NCBI RefSeq assembly: GCF_965208895.1
Contig: NZ_OZ242363.1
Coordinates: 3,968,001-4,032,000, forward strand
Source of the DNA: Poriferisodalis sp965208895
Lineage (GTDB): Bacteria; Actinomycetota; Acidimicrobiia; Acidimicrobiales; Poriferisodalaceae
DNA: 64,000 bases
Reading direction: 5' to 3'
The notes beneath the pieces were generated by a model. The model had not been told where the DNA came from. It was given only the letters and a program-made list of their open reading frames with translations, and made no database searches. Positions 17,042 to 25,554 of the stretch are shown piece after piece (within the stretch, counting starts at the first letter, position 1; the number at the start of each line of letters is the position of its first letter). The position numbers were made by a program, and so were the translations under genes.

Positions 17042-17782
17042 GTGGCCCAATTGCCCGATCACTACGCAGCGCTCGGCGTGCGTCCCGACGCCGATGCGGC
17101 ACAGATCCGGCGAGCGTGGATCCGGGCTGCCCGGGCCAACCATCCAGATCAACGCGGCGATGTCAACCAAGCGCAGACAGAGCGCTCCGACCGCCGCATG
17201 CGAGCAGTGAATGAGGCGTGGCGTGTGCTGGGCCGCGTGGAATCGCGCCGGTCCTACGACGAGGAGCGCGCTGCCGCGGCGCCGAAGCCGACCGAACCGG
17301 CTTCCTCAGCGAGACCGGCCCCGCCCGCAGGCGCTGCGGCTGGCCCCAGCGGCAGCCAAGGTGAACCCGCCGACCCGTGGTTCGATGGCGCTCCGACCAC
17401 CGAGCCCGGAGGTCCGGGCGGCTTCGTCGTCAGCCACCGCGGCGCGGCGCTGGTGGTACGGGTGCTGCCGTGGCTCGCAATCACGGTCATAGGGTTGGTG
17501 ATCTTCGTAGCGAGCGCGTACATGACTGCCAGCAACAACGTCGACCAGTCCCGGGTTGCGTCGCTCGATGTGGGGCAGTGTTTCTGGTCGGCTCCCGATG
17601 GAACGCTGCACACCGTCGCTTGCGATTGGCACCGGACTGACGGCGTGCTCGATCAGATCATCACGATGTCACCGGGTGACCGCTGTCGTCATCCCGACGC
17701 CGTTGTCCACGAGGCGCCGATTGCCGGCCGTCGGCTGTGTCTGGTTCCGGTGGACCGCTGGGCGCCGCCCGCTGCGGAGTAG
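17042..17782 (+). CDS. J-domain protein with a membrane anchor
   Basis: GTG 17042 is chosen because GGAGG lies 6 nt upstream and the J domain starts at once (PDHYAALGVRPDADAAQIRR). The HPD motif is present (RANHPDQRG, near residue 39). A Pro/Ala-rich linker (~80-120) leads to one membrane segment (VLPWLAITVIGLVIFVAS) and an extracytoplasmic domain with spaced Cys (DVGQCFW, TVACDW, DRCRHPD, RRLCLVP), similar in layout to septum-formation/DUF4190-type domains. The J domain would recruit DnaK at the membrane. Exact client unknown. Confidence 0.82.
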   Translation: MAQLPDHYAALGVRPDADAAQIRRAWIRAARANHPDQRGDVNQAQTERSDRRMRAVNEAWRVLGRVESRRSYDEERAAAAPKPTEPASSARPAPPAGAAAGPSGSQGEPADPWFDGAPTTEPGGPGGFVVSHRGAALVVRVLPWLAITVIGLVIFVASAYMTASNNVDQSRVASLDVGQCFWSAPDGTLHTVACDWHRTDGVLDQIITMSPGDRCRHPDAVVHEAPIAGRRLCLVPVDRWAPPAAE

Positions 17783-17803
17783 CGGCCCTTGCGGTGCTGA
17801 TTC

Positions 17804-18649
17804 TCAGGCGTGTTCTGTGAGGAGGAGGCGGACGCCGAGGTTGTGCTCGGGGGGGATGATGAACATGGCGTCCTGTTGTTCGCCGCCTCCGCAGACGCCG
17901 ACTCGTTGGGCGCCCGGGACGAGGGCGGGGTCGTCGAGCTGGAAGTGCAGTAGTTGCAGCCGGCCGGGCCGGTTGCCCATCCAATGGGCCAGGTCGGGCT
18001 CGGTGGGCTGGATGAGCTTGAGGTTCCACGGGCCTGAACGCAGGTCTACTCCGACCCCGACGTTGGGGTCCTTCCACTCATCGGTCTGTTCCATGCCGAG
18101 CGGTCCCCGGAACAGCGCGGCGGCGGCCTGCACATCGGCCACGAGGTGGACCACCGTTGCCAGCGACGTGGTGCGTTCGTGGTGGGTGGGCGGCAGCGGC
18201 GGCGCATCGTCCCAGCTTCCGCCGCCATCCCAGGCGATCTGGATGACGATGCCCCAGCTGTCCTTTGGATGGAGGAAGGCTTCCTTCCACATGGGGTTGT
18301 CCTCGTTGACCCCGATCACGTTGTAGCCGGCTTTAGCCAGCGCTTCGACGGTGTCGCCGAAGTCGGGCGTCTTGAAGGTGAAGTGGTGCGGGCCTGGGCC
18401 GTTGCGGGCCATGAAGCGGCGCAGGAAGTCGCTGCCGTCGTGCTCGATCGGTTCGAGGATCTCGATCCTTGCGCCACCGTCGAAGGCCACCTGGCAGAAG
18501 TAGAAGTCGTCGCCAGCTTGGGACGCCGGGTCGTTGTCGGGCCCGCCGATCCAGCGACCGCCCAGGTCGCGGCTGTAGCGGATCACGTTGTCCCAGGCAC
18601 GGTCGCTGACGACGGCGACGTGGTCCATGACGAGGGTGTCGGTCGGCAT
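17804..18649 (-). CDS. VOC (glyoxalase-fold) family protein
   Basis: A 281-residue protein with two vicinal-oxygen-chelate modules. The first (residues 1-150) has MDHVAVVSDRAWDN and GPGPHHFTFKTPDF, with metal-type His and Glu (ARIEILEP). The second begins near VVHLVADVQAAAALF. Homologues act as methylmalonyl-CoA epimerases, dioxygenases or lyases; which applies here is not visible. Last gene of the run 22166-17804, starting 11 bp after the sulfatase. Confidence 0.8.
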   Translation of the reverse strand: MPTDTLVMDHVAVVSDRAWDNVIRYSRDLGGRWIGGPDNDPASQAGDDFYFCQVAFDGGARIEILEPIEHDGSDFLRRFMARNGPGPHHFTFKTPDFGDTVEALAKAGYNVIGVNEDNPMWKEAFLHPKDSWGIVIQIAWDGGGSWDDAPPLPPTHHERTTSLATVVHLVADVQAAAALFRGPLGMEQTDEWKDPNVGVGVDLRSGPWNLKLIQPTEPDLAHWMGNRPGRLQLLHFQLDDPALVPGAQRVGVCGGGEQQDAMFIIPPEHNLGVRLLLTEHA

Positions 18650-18660
18650 GGCGTCGCAGG

Positions 18661-20286
18661 CTATGCGGGAATGAAGGACTCGCTCACGTTGGGCGAGGCA
18701 GGGGGCGGGTGCAGGGGCATGCCGCGGGCGAGGTCGTCGGCTTCCATGAGCGCCTCTGCCAGCCGCTCGTACATGTCGGCTCGCCGGGCCAGGTCGCTGC
18801 GGCCCAGGGGAGCGATTTCGTCGGGGTCGGCGGCGGTGTCGAAGAGCTGCTCGGAACCGTCGCTGTGGCGGGTCAGGCGCAGGTCGGCGGTGACCAGCGT
18901 GCGGGTCTTTGCCGGGGTCAAGATGTCCATCGTCAACGCACCGGGAAAATCATCTTCGATGAGCACCTCGTCGCGCACCGTCGCCGAGTCGTCGTCCAGC
19001 ACCGGCACGAGGCTGCGACCCCCGATGCCCTCGTAGCCGTGCACGCCGGCGAGATCCATCAGCGTCGGGCCCAGGTCGATGCTCCCTGCCAGCGATTGGG
19101 TGCGGCCCGGTGAACGCCTCGGGTCGGCAATCACCAACGGCACGGCGAGCGTGCCGCGGTAGTGCATGAAGCCCTTCAGCATCAACCCGTGGTCGCCCAT
19201 CATGTCGCCGTGGTCGCTCGTGAACACGACGATCGTGTTGTCGGCCTGGCCCAGCCGATCCAGTGCAGCCAGGATCTGGCCGATGCCGTCGTCGATCATC
19301 TCGATCATTCCGTAGGTGGCAGCCAGAGCCTCCCGGAGCATCTGATGGTCGCCGGCCACGCCGCACGGTGTGACCCAGGCTCGCTGGGTCGAAGGGTGCA
19401 TCCGGCTGATGGCCTGCACATAGCGGGGGGCGCCGTCCAGCGGATCGTCGATGGAGGCGGGAACCTCCATGTCGTCGGGACGGTGGCGGTCGAACCATTC
19501 ACCGGGAGGCGTCATCGGGTGGTGCGGGTCGGGATATGAGGCCCAGGCCAGCCAGGGGCCGCCCCGCCTCGCGGCATCGGTGATGAAGTCGATGGTGCGC
19601 TCGGTCACAAACGTGCTGGAATGAAGCTCGGCGCTATAGGGCGGCTCGTAGACCTGCCACCAGCGCTCGGAGCGACGACGGGCGGGCGAATCGGCCGTCA
19701 GCGGCACCATGAGATCTTCGAGGCGGCCGCCGCGGTCCAGCGCCCACAGCATGTGGTGCCCGGTGACCCGAGCGCCGTGGTCGATCGCCAGCTCGACGTG
19801 TTCGAAGCCATAGAAGCTGTCGGGGAATTCGGGTGCCCCACTCATGTAGCGCTCGGCATCTTCGAGCGTGTCCCAGCCCGAGGGCCAGTAGTCGTCGACG
19901 GCACCCCCGGATTGGCGCGACGGGAACACTGCGTTGCGGGACATGCCGTGTTGGAGGTGCGACTTGCCGATGAGCGCCGTGCGGTAGCCCGCCGCCCGGA
20001 ACTGACGCACGTGGGTGTTGGCGCCAGGTTCCAGCGACCGGTCGTTGAACACCACGCCGTGAGCACTCGGCATGCGCCCGGTCATGATCGTCGAGCGATT
20101 CGGCATGCAGACCGGGTTCGCCACCCATGCGTTGTCGAAGACCGTGCCACGAGCAGCCAATGAGTCGAGGTTGGGGGTGCGCACCACCTCGTTGCCGCCG
20201 AAGCCGGTGTGGTCGGCTCGCTGCTGGTCGGTGATGATGAACAGCACATTCGGCTGTGGCGCAGCGCCGTTGGTGGCAGCGGTCAT
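18661..20286 (-). CDS. Sulfatase (type I, formylglycine-dependent)
   Basis: A 541-residue protein. NVLFIITDQQRADHTG carries the metal-binding Asp pair, and NPVCMPNRSTIMTGR has the C-x-P-x-R motif whose Cys becomes formylglycine. FTSDHGDMMGDHGLMLKG is the second metal site. No signal peptide is seen, so it is probably cytoplasmic. Hydrolyses a sulfate, or in some relatives a phosphonate, ester. SD GGGAG about 7-8 nt before ATG 20286. Sits 55 bp after the SDR gene. No activating enzyme gene is in view. Confidence 0.9.
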   Translation of the reverse strand: MTAATNGAAPQPNVLFIITDQQRADHTGFGGNEVVRTPNLDSLAARGTVFDNAWVANPVCMPNRSTIMTGRMPSAHGVVFNDRSLEPGANTHVRQFRAAGYRTALIGKSHLQHGMSRNAVFPSRQSGGAVDDYWPSGWDTLEDAERYMSGAPEFPDSFYGFEHVELAIDHGARVTGHHMLWALDRGGRLEDLMVPLTADSPARRRSERWWQVYEPPYSAELHSSTFVTERTIDFITDAARRGGPWLAWASYPDPHHPMTPPGEWFDRHRPDDMEVPASIDDPLDGAPRYVQAISRMHPSTQRAWVTPCGVAGDHQMLREALAATYGMIEMIDDGIGQILAALDRLGQADNTIVVFTSDHGDMMGDHGLMLKGFMHYRGTLAVPLVIADPRRSPGRTQSLAGSIDLGPTLMDLAGVHGYEGIGGRSLVPVLDDDSATVRDEVLIEDDFPGALTMDILTPAKTRTLVTADLRLTRHSDGSEQLFDTAADPDEIAPLGRSDLARRADMYERLAEALMEADDLARGMPLHPPPASPNVSESFIPA

Positions 20287-20341
20287 TGCAATCTCCCGTC
20301 GATGGCGTGGGCAGTGAGGCAGCGGGGGCTGCGCGGACGCA

Positions 20342-21100
20342 TCAGCCGAAGTTCATGGCACCGGGGTTGCCGCCGTCCACTACCACAGTTTGTCCGGTGA
20401 TGGAGTCGGCTTCGCACAGCATGACGGTGGCGTTGGCGATGTCGATCGGGCTGCCGACCTGGCCGAGTACCGAGGCCCGCCGGGCGCCCTCGGAGATCTC
20501 GTCGGGCAGCCGAGCCGCCATGCGAGTGCCCTCGACGAGACCCGGGGCCACGCAATTGACCGAAACGGTGGGCGAGAGTGCGACTGCGAGGCAGTGGGTG
20601 AGGTGGATCAGCGCGGCCTTCGAGCAGCTATAGGCGATGCTGCTGGAGCCCGGCAACAGACCGCCTACGGAGGCGATGTTGACGACCCGTCCTCCGCCGT
20701 CTGCTTGCAGCAGGCCGGCCAGCGCGCGGGTGAGCAGGAACGGGCCTCGCAGGTTGGTCTCCTGCACCCGATCCCAGGTAGCCGAGTCGAGTGGCTCGAG
20801 ATTCCTGAAGGGGATGCCGATGTTCCACGCAGCGTTGTTGACCAGGACATCGCAGCGGCCGTGGGTGGCGATCGCCGCTGCGGCGGCGTCGATCGAGGCC
20901 TCGTCGCGCTGGTCGAGCTGCAGGATGCTTGCATCTCGACCGGCGTCGCGCACCAGTCCTGCACTGGCCTCGGCCCGTTCCTGATCACCCACATAGGTCA
21001 CGATCACGTCGGAGCCTGCGGCGGCCAGCGCCTCGCAGATGGCGCGGCCGATGTCGCCCGAGCCTCCGGTGACGACGGCCAGCTTGCCTGTCAAGTCCAT
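20342..21100 (-). CDS. SDR-family oxidoreductase
   Basis: A 252-residue Rossmann protein from ATG 21100, starting MDLTGKLAVVTGGSGDIGR (cofactor loop TGGSGDIG). NNAAWN, catalytic Ser in VVNIASVGG, and YSCSK (Tyr-x3-Lys) complete the classical SDR set, and SITGQTVVVDGG is the standard C-terminus. Probably an NAD(P)-dependent alcohol/ketone oxidoreductase of the 3-oxoacyl reductase type. 13 bp after the luciferase-like gene, so one operon. Confidence 0.92.
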   Translation of the reverse strand: MDLTGKLAVVTGGSGDIGRAICEALAAAGSDVIVTYVGDQERAEASAGLVRDAGRDASILQLDQRDEASIDAAAAAIATHGRCDVLVNNAAWNIGIPFRNLEPLDSATWDRVQETNLRGPFLLTRALAGLLQADGGGRVVNIASVGGLLPGSSSIAYSCSKAALIHLTHCLAVALSPTVSVNCVAPGLVEGTRMAARLPDEISEGARRASVLGQVGSPIDIANATVMLCEADSITGQTVVVDGGNPGAMNFG

Positions 21101-21113
21101 GAGCTGCAGCCTT

Positions 21114-22166
21114 TCAGTTGGCGACCATCTCGGCCATTGCTTCGAGCAGCTGCGGCGGACCCGCAATCTGCAGGGTCGTCACCACGGTGTCGTCCCAGCG
21201 CCGCAGGTCGCGGGCGATCTTGTCCATCGGCCCGATCAGCGCCACTTCTTCCACCAGTTCCACTGGGATCGCCGCGGAGGCTTCCTGCTTGCGCCCGTCG
21301 AGGTACAGGTCTTGCACCTCGTCGGCGACGTGCTGGTAGCCCATCCGGCAGAACACGTCGTAGTGGAAGTTGGCGTTGCGGGCGCCCATGCCGCCCATGT
21401 ACAGCGCCAGCATCGGGCGCACACGGTCGGCGGCCCGCTCGACGTCGTCGTCGGGCACCACGCTCACCATGCACACCACCTCGAAGTCGGCGTCGTCGGG
21501 AATGCGGCCGTCGGTGCCGATCTGGGGCTTGCTGGCGGCGGCGAAGCCCGAGTTGAGGGCGTCGACGTAGAACTGGTTGTCCTTGGGAGCGAAGAAGATG
21601 GGCAGCCACCCGTCGCACAGCTCACCGGCCAATGCCACGTTGCGGGGCCCTTCCGCACCGAGGTAGATCGGCAGGTCAGGCCGCAGCGGATGCACGGTCG
21701 ATTTCAGCGCCTTGCCCAAGCCCATGCCGCCCGGGAAGGGCATCTGGTAGTGGTCGCCGCTGAAGCTGACAGGCTTGTCCCGTTCGAGGATCGCCCGGAT
21801 GATCTCGATGTACTCCCGCGTGCGTGCCAGCGGTCGGGGGTATGGCTGGCCGTACCAGCCCTCCACCACCTGCGGCCCGCTCACGCCGAGCCCCAGGATG
21901 AACCGGCCGCCGCTGAGGTGGTCCATCGTGACGGCCGCCATGGCGGTGGCTGCGGGTGTCCGGGCCGAGATCTGCACGATGCCCGTGCCTAGGCCGATCT
22001 GCTCGGTGTGGCTGCCCCACCATGCGAGCGGAGTGAGGCAGTCTGAGCCGTACGCCTCGGCAGTCCAAAACGAATGGAAGCCCAGACGATCTGCAAGCTG
22101 GAGCGTCTCGAGCGCGTCGGGCGGAGGCCCTGCTGACCAGTATCCGGCTCCGGTTGCAAGCTTCAT
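21114..22166 (-). CDS. LLM-class (luciferase-like, probably F420-dependent) oxidoreductase
   Basis: ATG 22166 gives 350 residues starting MKLATGAGYWSAGPPPD. Bacterial-luciferase-like barrel: LADRLGFHSFWTAEAYGSD, IGLGTGIVQISARTP, TMDHLSGGRFILGLGVSGPQVVEGWYG. These match the LLM F420-dependent family common in actinobacteria. First gene of the predicted operon with SDR, sulfatase and VOC genes. Its substrate is probably the compound processed by those partners. Confidence 0.88.
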   Translation of the reverse strand: MKLATGAGYWSAGPPPDALETLQLADRLGFHSFWTAEAYGSDCLTPLAWWGSHTEQIGLGTGIVQISARTPAATAMAAVTMDHLSGGRFILGLGVSGPQVVEGWYGQPYPRPLARTREYIEIIRAILERDKPVSFSGDHYQMPFPGGMGLGKALKSTVHPLRPDLPIYLGAEGPRNVALAGELCDGWLPIFFAPKDNQFYVDALNSGFAAASKPQIGTDGRIPDDADFEVVCMVSVVPDDDVERAADRVRPMLALYMGGMGARNANFHYDVFCRMGYQHVADEVQDLYLDGRKQEASAAIPVELVEEVALIGPMDKIARDLRRWDDTVVTTLQIAGPPQLLEAMAEMVAN

Positions 22167-22376
22167 GTCACGCCGCCTTGTCGATCTCGGGGTTTCTCGC
22201 TGCCCAGTATGGGCGCTGACGACGAGACGCACCGAAGGTGGCAGGCATCGTCCGGCTGCATTCGATCCTGCCGCCTGCCCGACGCTCACCCGGGGCGAGT
22301 AACGCTACGACTTCGGCGACACTGGCATGGTGAAATGGAATAGATTGAAAACTACTGAACAACTACATTTGTCCGG

Positions 22377-22580
22377 ATGCCGACGGTGCGAGAAGCGATT
22401 CGGGTAGTCACCGCCGACGGCTGGCGTCTCAAGCGCATTCGCGGCAGCCATCGTCAATTCGTGCATCCACGCAAGCCGGGTAAGGTGACCGTTGCGGGCA
22501 AGTTCGGAGATGAAGTGCCGTCGGGCACGTGGAAGAGCATCTTGAGGCAAGCGGGCATCGTAGGGAGACCCTCAACATGA
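22377..22580 (+). CDS. hicA: HicA family toxin (mRNA interferase)
   Basis: A 67-residue protein with the HicA double-stranded-RNA-binding-like fold: EAIRVVTADGWRLKRIRGSH, where the catalytic His follows GS, then QFVHP and GTWKSILRQAGI. Overlaps the hicB start by ATGA, so the pair is coupled. The upstream 200 bp (22167-22376) holds no other gene. Confidence 0.93.
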   Translation: MPTVREAIRVVTADGWRLKRIRGSHRQFVHPRKPGKVTVAGKFGDEVPSGTWKSILRQAGIVGRPST

Positions 22581-22819
22581 GCGACACCGTCACGACCGGC
22601 ACCCTGAACTACACGGTGATCCTCGAACGGTCCCGAACGGGCTACGGCGCGTATGCGCCTGACCTCCCGGGCTGCATTGCCGTCGGCAGTACCCGCGAGG
22701 AAACTGTGGCGTCGATGCGCGAAGCGATGGAGTTTCATCTCGAGTCGATGATCGAAGACGGAGATGAGATTCCCGAGCTGATCTCATCGGCAGTCGAGAT
22801 CGAGGTGTCTGTCGCCTGA
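22577..22819 (+). CDS. hicB: HicB family antitoxin
   Basis: An 80-residue protein. YTVILERSRTGYGAYAPDLP and GCIAVGSTREETVASMREAM are the HicB fold hallmarks. It neutralises HicA. No separate DNA-binding domain is visible after residue 65, so it is the short form and autoregulation may use the fold itself or be absent. ATG 22577 overlaps the hicA stop. Confidence 0.93.
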   Translation: MSDTVTTGTLNYTVILERSRTGYGAYAPDLPGCIAVGSTREETVASMREAMEFHLESMIEDGDEIPELISSAVEIEVSVA

Positions 22820-22824
22820 TTTCT

Positions 22825-22830
22825 TAATCT
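22825..22830 (+). promoter_or_regulatory. -10-like hexamer for a leaderless start
   Basis: TAATCT, 8 nt before GTG 22839 and just past hicB, so the PrpF-family gene probably has its own promoter. Confidence 0.5.
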
Positions 22831-22838
22831 CGGGCCAC

Positions 22839-24041
22839 GTGCGAGGGTTGGCTACCGGGCAGCGGTCGATTCCGTGTGTGCTGATGCGGGGCGGCACGTC
22901 TCGGGGGCCGTTCTTTGCCGCCGAGGACCTGCCCCGCGATCCGGCGACGCTCGACGCGGTGCTGCTGGCGGCCATGGGATCCCCGACGGGGCGGCAGATC
23001 GACGGGCTGGGCGGCGGCACGACCGTGACCAGCAAGGTCGCTGTTGTGGGGCCGTCGGAGCATCCCGAGGCCGATGTGGATTACCTGTTCGCGCAGATCG
23101 ACCCTGTCTGGGGCACGGTGGATACCAAGCCGACCTGCGGAAACATGCTGGTCGGGGTAGGGCCGTATGCCATCGAGCACGGTCTGGTGACGGCAGGAGA
23201 CCCGACCACGTCGCTGGTGGTTCGCAACGTCAACACCGGCAGCTTCATTGACGTGGTCTGCTGCACGCCCGGCGGGGAGTTGACCTACGAGGGCGACTGC
23301 GCAATCGACGGGGTGGACGGCACGGCGACGCCGGTGGAGTTGCGATTCCGGGGCATCGAGGGTTCGGTGACCGGCTCGATGTTGCCGACGGGGTGCGTGA
23401 GCGAGCCGATTACCGCGGGTGGAGTCGACGTGGAGGCGACGCTCATCGACGTGGCCATGCCGATGGTGATGGTGCGGGCAAACGATCTTGGCCAAAGCGG
23501 CCATGAGGCACCGGAGGAATTCGACTCGGATCCCGAGTTCATGGCGACCATGGAGGCGATCCGCCGTGAGGCAGGTGAGCGCATGGGCCTCGGCGACGTG
23601 TCCCGCAGCGTCGTACCCAAGTTCGGCTTGCTGTCAGCGGCCCGCAACGGCGGCACGATCACCTCTCGCTACTTCACGCCTACCCAATGCCATCGAGCCC
23701 ACGCAGTCTCAGGCGGCATCTGCGTAGCAGCGGCCACCGCGGTGCCAGGCACCGTGGCCGCATCACTCGCCGACGACCCGGCGGCGGCCCCGAGAGTCCC
23801 GGGCACAGCTGCTGATTCGCTCGCGCACGAGTCGGCCAGCTGGACCGCAGGCGACGTTCAACATGCCGGCGAAGAGCAACGCGACGCAACCATCGAGCAT
23901 CCGAGCGGTTCGCTGGAGGTCGCGTTGCACACCGAATGGCGTGACGGCAGCGTGCGGATCATCTCGGGCGGGGTGACGCGCACTGCCCGCAAGATCATGT
24001 CCGGCACCGTCTATGTGCCGCAAGAGGCTTGGCCGGGCTGA
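22839..24041 (+). CDS. PrpF-family isomerase/tautomerase (first copy)
   Basis: A 400-residue protein. PCVLMRGGTSRGPFF and the DYLFAQI...TCGNMLVGVGPYAIEHG region (Cys of the PrpF/diaminopimelate-epimerase-like fold) mark the PrpF family, which isomerises 4-oxalomesaconate, methylaconitate or similar acids. It is a paralogue of the gene at 28327, but carries an extra Ala/Asp-rich stretch near residues 300-350 (ASLADDPAAAPRVPG) and is transcribed apart. It may serve a different acid. Leaderless-type start. Confidence 0.85.
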   Translation: MRGLATGQRSIPCVLMRGGTSRGPFFAAEDLPRDPATLDAVLLAAMGSPTGRQIDGLGGGTTVTSKVAVVGPSEHPEADVDYLFAQIDPVWGTVDTKPTCGNMLVGVGPYAIEHGLVTAGDPTTSLVVRNVNTGSFIDVVCCTPGGELTYEGDCAIDGVDGTATPVELRFRGIEGSVTGSMLPTGCVSEPITAGGVDVEATLIDVAMPMVMVRANDLGQSGHEAPEEFDSDPEFMATMEAIRREAGERMGLGDVSRSVVPKFGLLSAARNGGTITSRYFTPTQCHRAHAVSGGICVAAATAVPGTVAASLADDPAAAPRVPGTAADSLAHESASWTAGDVQHAGEEQRDATIEHPSGSLEVALHTEWRDGSVRIISGGVTRTARKIMSGTVYVPQEAWPG

Positions 24042-24073
24042 GTCGTTTCTCGGCGTAGTCGCCGTCGAACCGT

Positions 24074-25384
24074 TCAGTCCCAGTCGAGCCAGAGTTCCTC
24101 AGGGCCGCGGAAGGTGATGTTGGGGAACGTCCAGTAGTCCTGCGGCACCAGCCGCAGCGAGGGCACTCGCTGGGTCAGGATCTCCAGTGCGATCCGTGCC
24201 TCCATGCGGGCCAGGTTCGCCCCCAGGCAGAAGTGGATTCCCTTGCCGAAGCTGATGTGGCGGTGCGGATCGGGCCGGGTGAAGTCGTAGTCGTTGACGT
24301 CGAACCGGTCGGTCTCGGCGAAAGAGCACGGCTCGCGGTTCGCCGCTGCGAAGTTCAGGAAGACTCGCGTCCCTGTCGGCAACTGCACGCCGCCGAGCTC
24401 GGTGTCGCGGGTGGTGACGCGGCGCCAGGCCACTTGGCTGGAGTCGAACCGCAGGGTCTCTTCGACCGCCGTAGGGATCAACGACGGGTCGTCGCACAGC
24501 GCTTCCCATTGATCTCGTCGCGGCAGCAGGCAATGCAGGGTGTTGCAGAGCAGGTTCGTGACCGGATCGTGGCCCGCGAAGGAGATCCCGTAGATGATCG
24601 ACTCGACCTCTCTGTAGGCGAGTCCGGTGCCGCTCTCGGGCTCGGGGTCGGCGTCGTGGGCGTCGAGCAGCTCAGAGCAGAAGTCGTCGGTGCGGTTGCG
24701 GTGGCGCTCGGCCACGAACTCACGGCAGTAGCGCCAGTACGCCAGCATCCCCTCGGCCATATGGGCTTGCTCGGCTGGGGTCGGTTTGCCCCAGGCGAAC
24801 GCCTTGCGGTTGACGCACCACGACTTCAGCATGAGATCGTCGGTGGGCGGGAACCCGATGAAGCGGAACACGATCTCCGCCGGCAGCGGGAACGCCACCG
24901 CCTTCACGTAGTCGGCCGGTGACGGGCCGGCCAGCATCTCGTCGATCAACTCGGTCGCCCGTGATGCCATGTAGTCCTCGAGCGTGCGCAAGCGCCGCAC
25001 CGAGAACCCGGCACGGGTAAACGCGCGGATGCGTCCATGATCGGGTTCGGCCCGGTTCGACATCACCGCCTGGGGGTCGTAGTCGGGTGCGGACAGCACC
25101 TCTGCAGCCTCAGGCGCCAGCGGGAAGATCGGGTCCTGCACGTTCGACGAGGCATACGTGTCGGGGTCCATGAAGACCGCCTCGATGTCGTCCATGCGGG
25201 TCACCACCATGTGGCCCATCTCGGCGGCATAGAAGACCGGGTGGTCCTCGCGCAGCTGCGCAGCGATCGGATACGGATCGGCCAAGTACTCGTCGCTGAG
25301 CGGCGACCAGCTCTCGTGCACCGGGCAGCCCGGCGGCGGCGGAGCCAGCCGATCCGGTGCGGTGTGGTACGAGTCTGTGCTCAC
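24074..25384 (-). CDS. Cytochrome P450
   Basis: 436 residues from GTG 25384 (GGGAG 8 nt upstream; the longer frame would reach towards the tRNA). P450 hallmarks in order: I-helix GISFAGHDPVTN, ExxR in VEETLRFDSS, and the heme loop HISFGKGIHFCLGANLAR with the Cys ligand. Soluble bacterial class needing a ferredoxin partner; none is adjacent. Substrate unknown. Convergent with the PrpF-family gene. Confidence 0.95.
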   Translation of the reverse strand: MSTDSYHTAPDRLAPPPPGCPVHESWSPLSDEYLADPYPIAAQLREDHPVFYAAEMGHMVVTRMDDIEAVFMDPDTYASSNVQDPIFPLAPEAAEVLSAPDYDPQAVMSNRAEPDHGRIRAFTRAGFSVRRLRTLEDYMASRATELIDEMLAGPSPADYVKAVAFPLPAEIVFRFIGFPPTDDLMLKSWCVNRKAFAWGKPTPAEQAHMAEGMLAYWRYCREFVAERHRNRTDDFCSELLDAHDADPEPESGTGLAYREVESIIYGISFAGHDPVTNLLCNTLHCLLPRRDQWEALCDDPSLIPTAVEETLRFDSSQVAWRRVTTRDTELGGVQLPTGTRVFLNFAAANREPCSFAETDRFDVNDYDFTRPDPHRHISFGKGIHFCLGANLARMEARIALEILTQRVPSLRLVPQDYWTFPNITFRGPEELWLDWD

Positions 25385-25450
25385 GGGCCGTCTCCCTGCG
25401 GATCGCCGGGCGCTCGCCAGCGTCGGCAACGCCTATCATCGTCGGCCCGC

Positions 25451-25524
25451 GGGCGATTGGCTCAGATGGTTAGAGCGCTGCCTTCACACGGCAGAGGTCA
25501 CTGGTTCGAGTCCAGTATCGCCCA
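25451..25524 (+). tRNA. tRNA-Val (anticodon CAC)
   Basis: A complete cloverleaf of 74 nt: acceptor GGGCGAT with ATCGCCC and discriminator A, D arm GCTC/GAGC, anticodon stem CTGCC/GGCAG around loop TTCACAC (anticodon CAC), T arm ACTGG-TTCGAGT-CCAGT. The CCA is not encoded. No integrase or repeat of its 3' end was noticed nearby. Confidence 0.96.
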
Positions 25525-25554
25525 CTTCGTCGGCCCTGCATGAGGCGCCACAGC

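Noticed and set aside
20390..21556. 388-codon plus-strand open frame
   Set aside because: Antisense to the SDR and luciferase-like genes, with low-complexity Arg/Ser-rich product.
25451..25524. tRNA-Val as an integration site
   Set aside because: No integrase and no repeat of the tRNA 3' end was noticed nearby; flanking genes look like ordinary chromosome.
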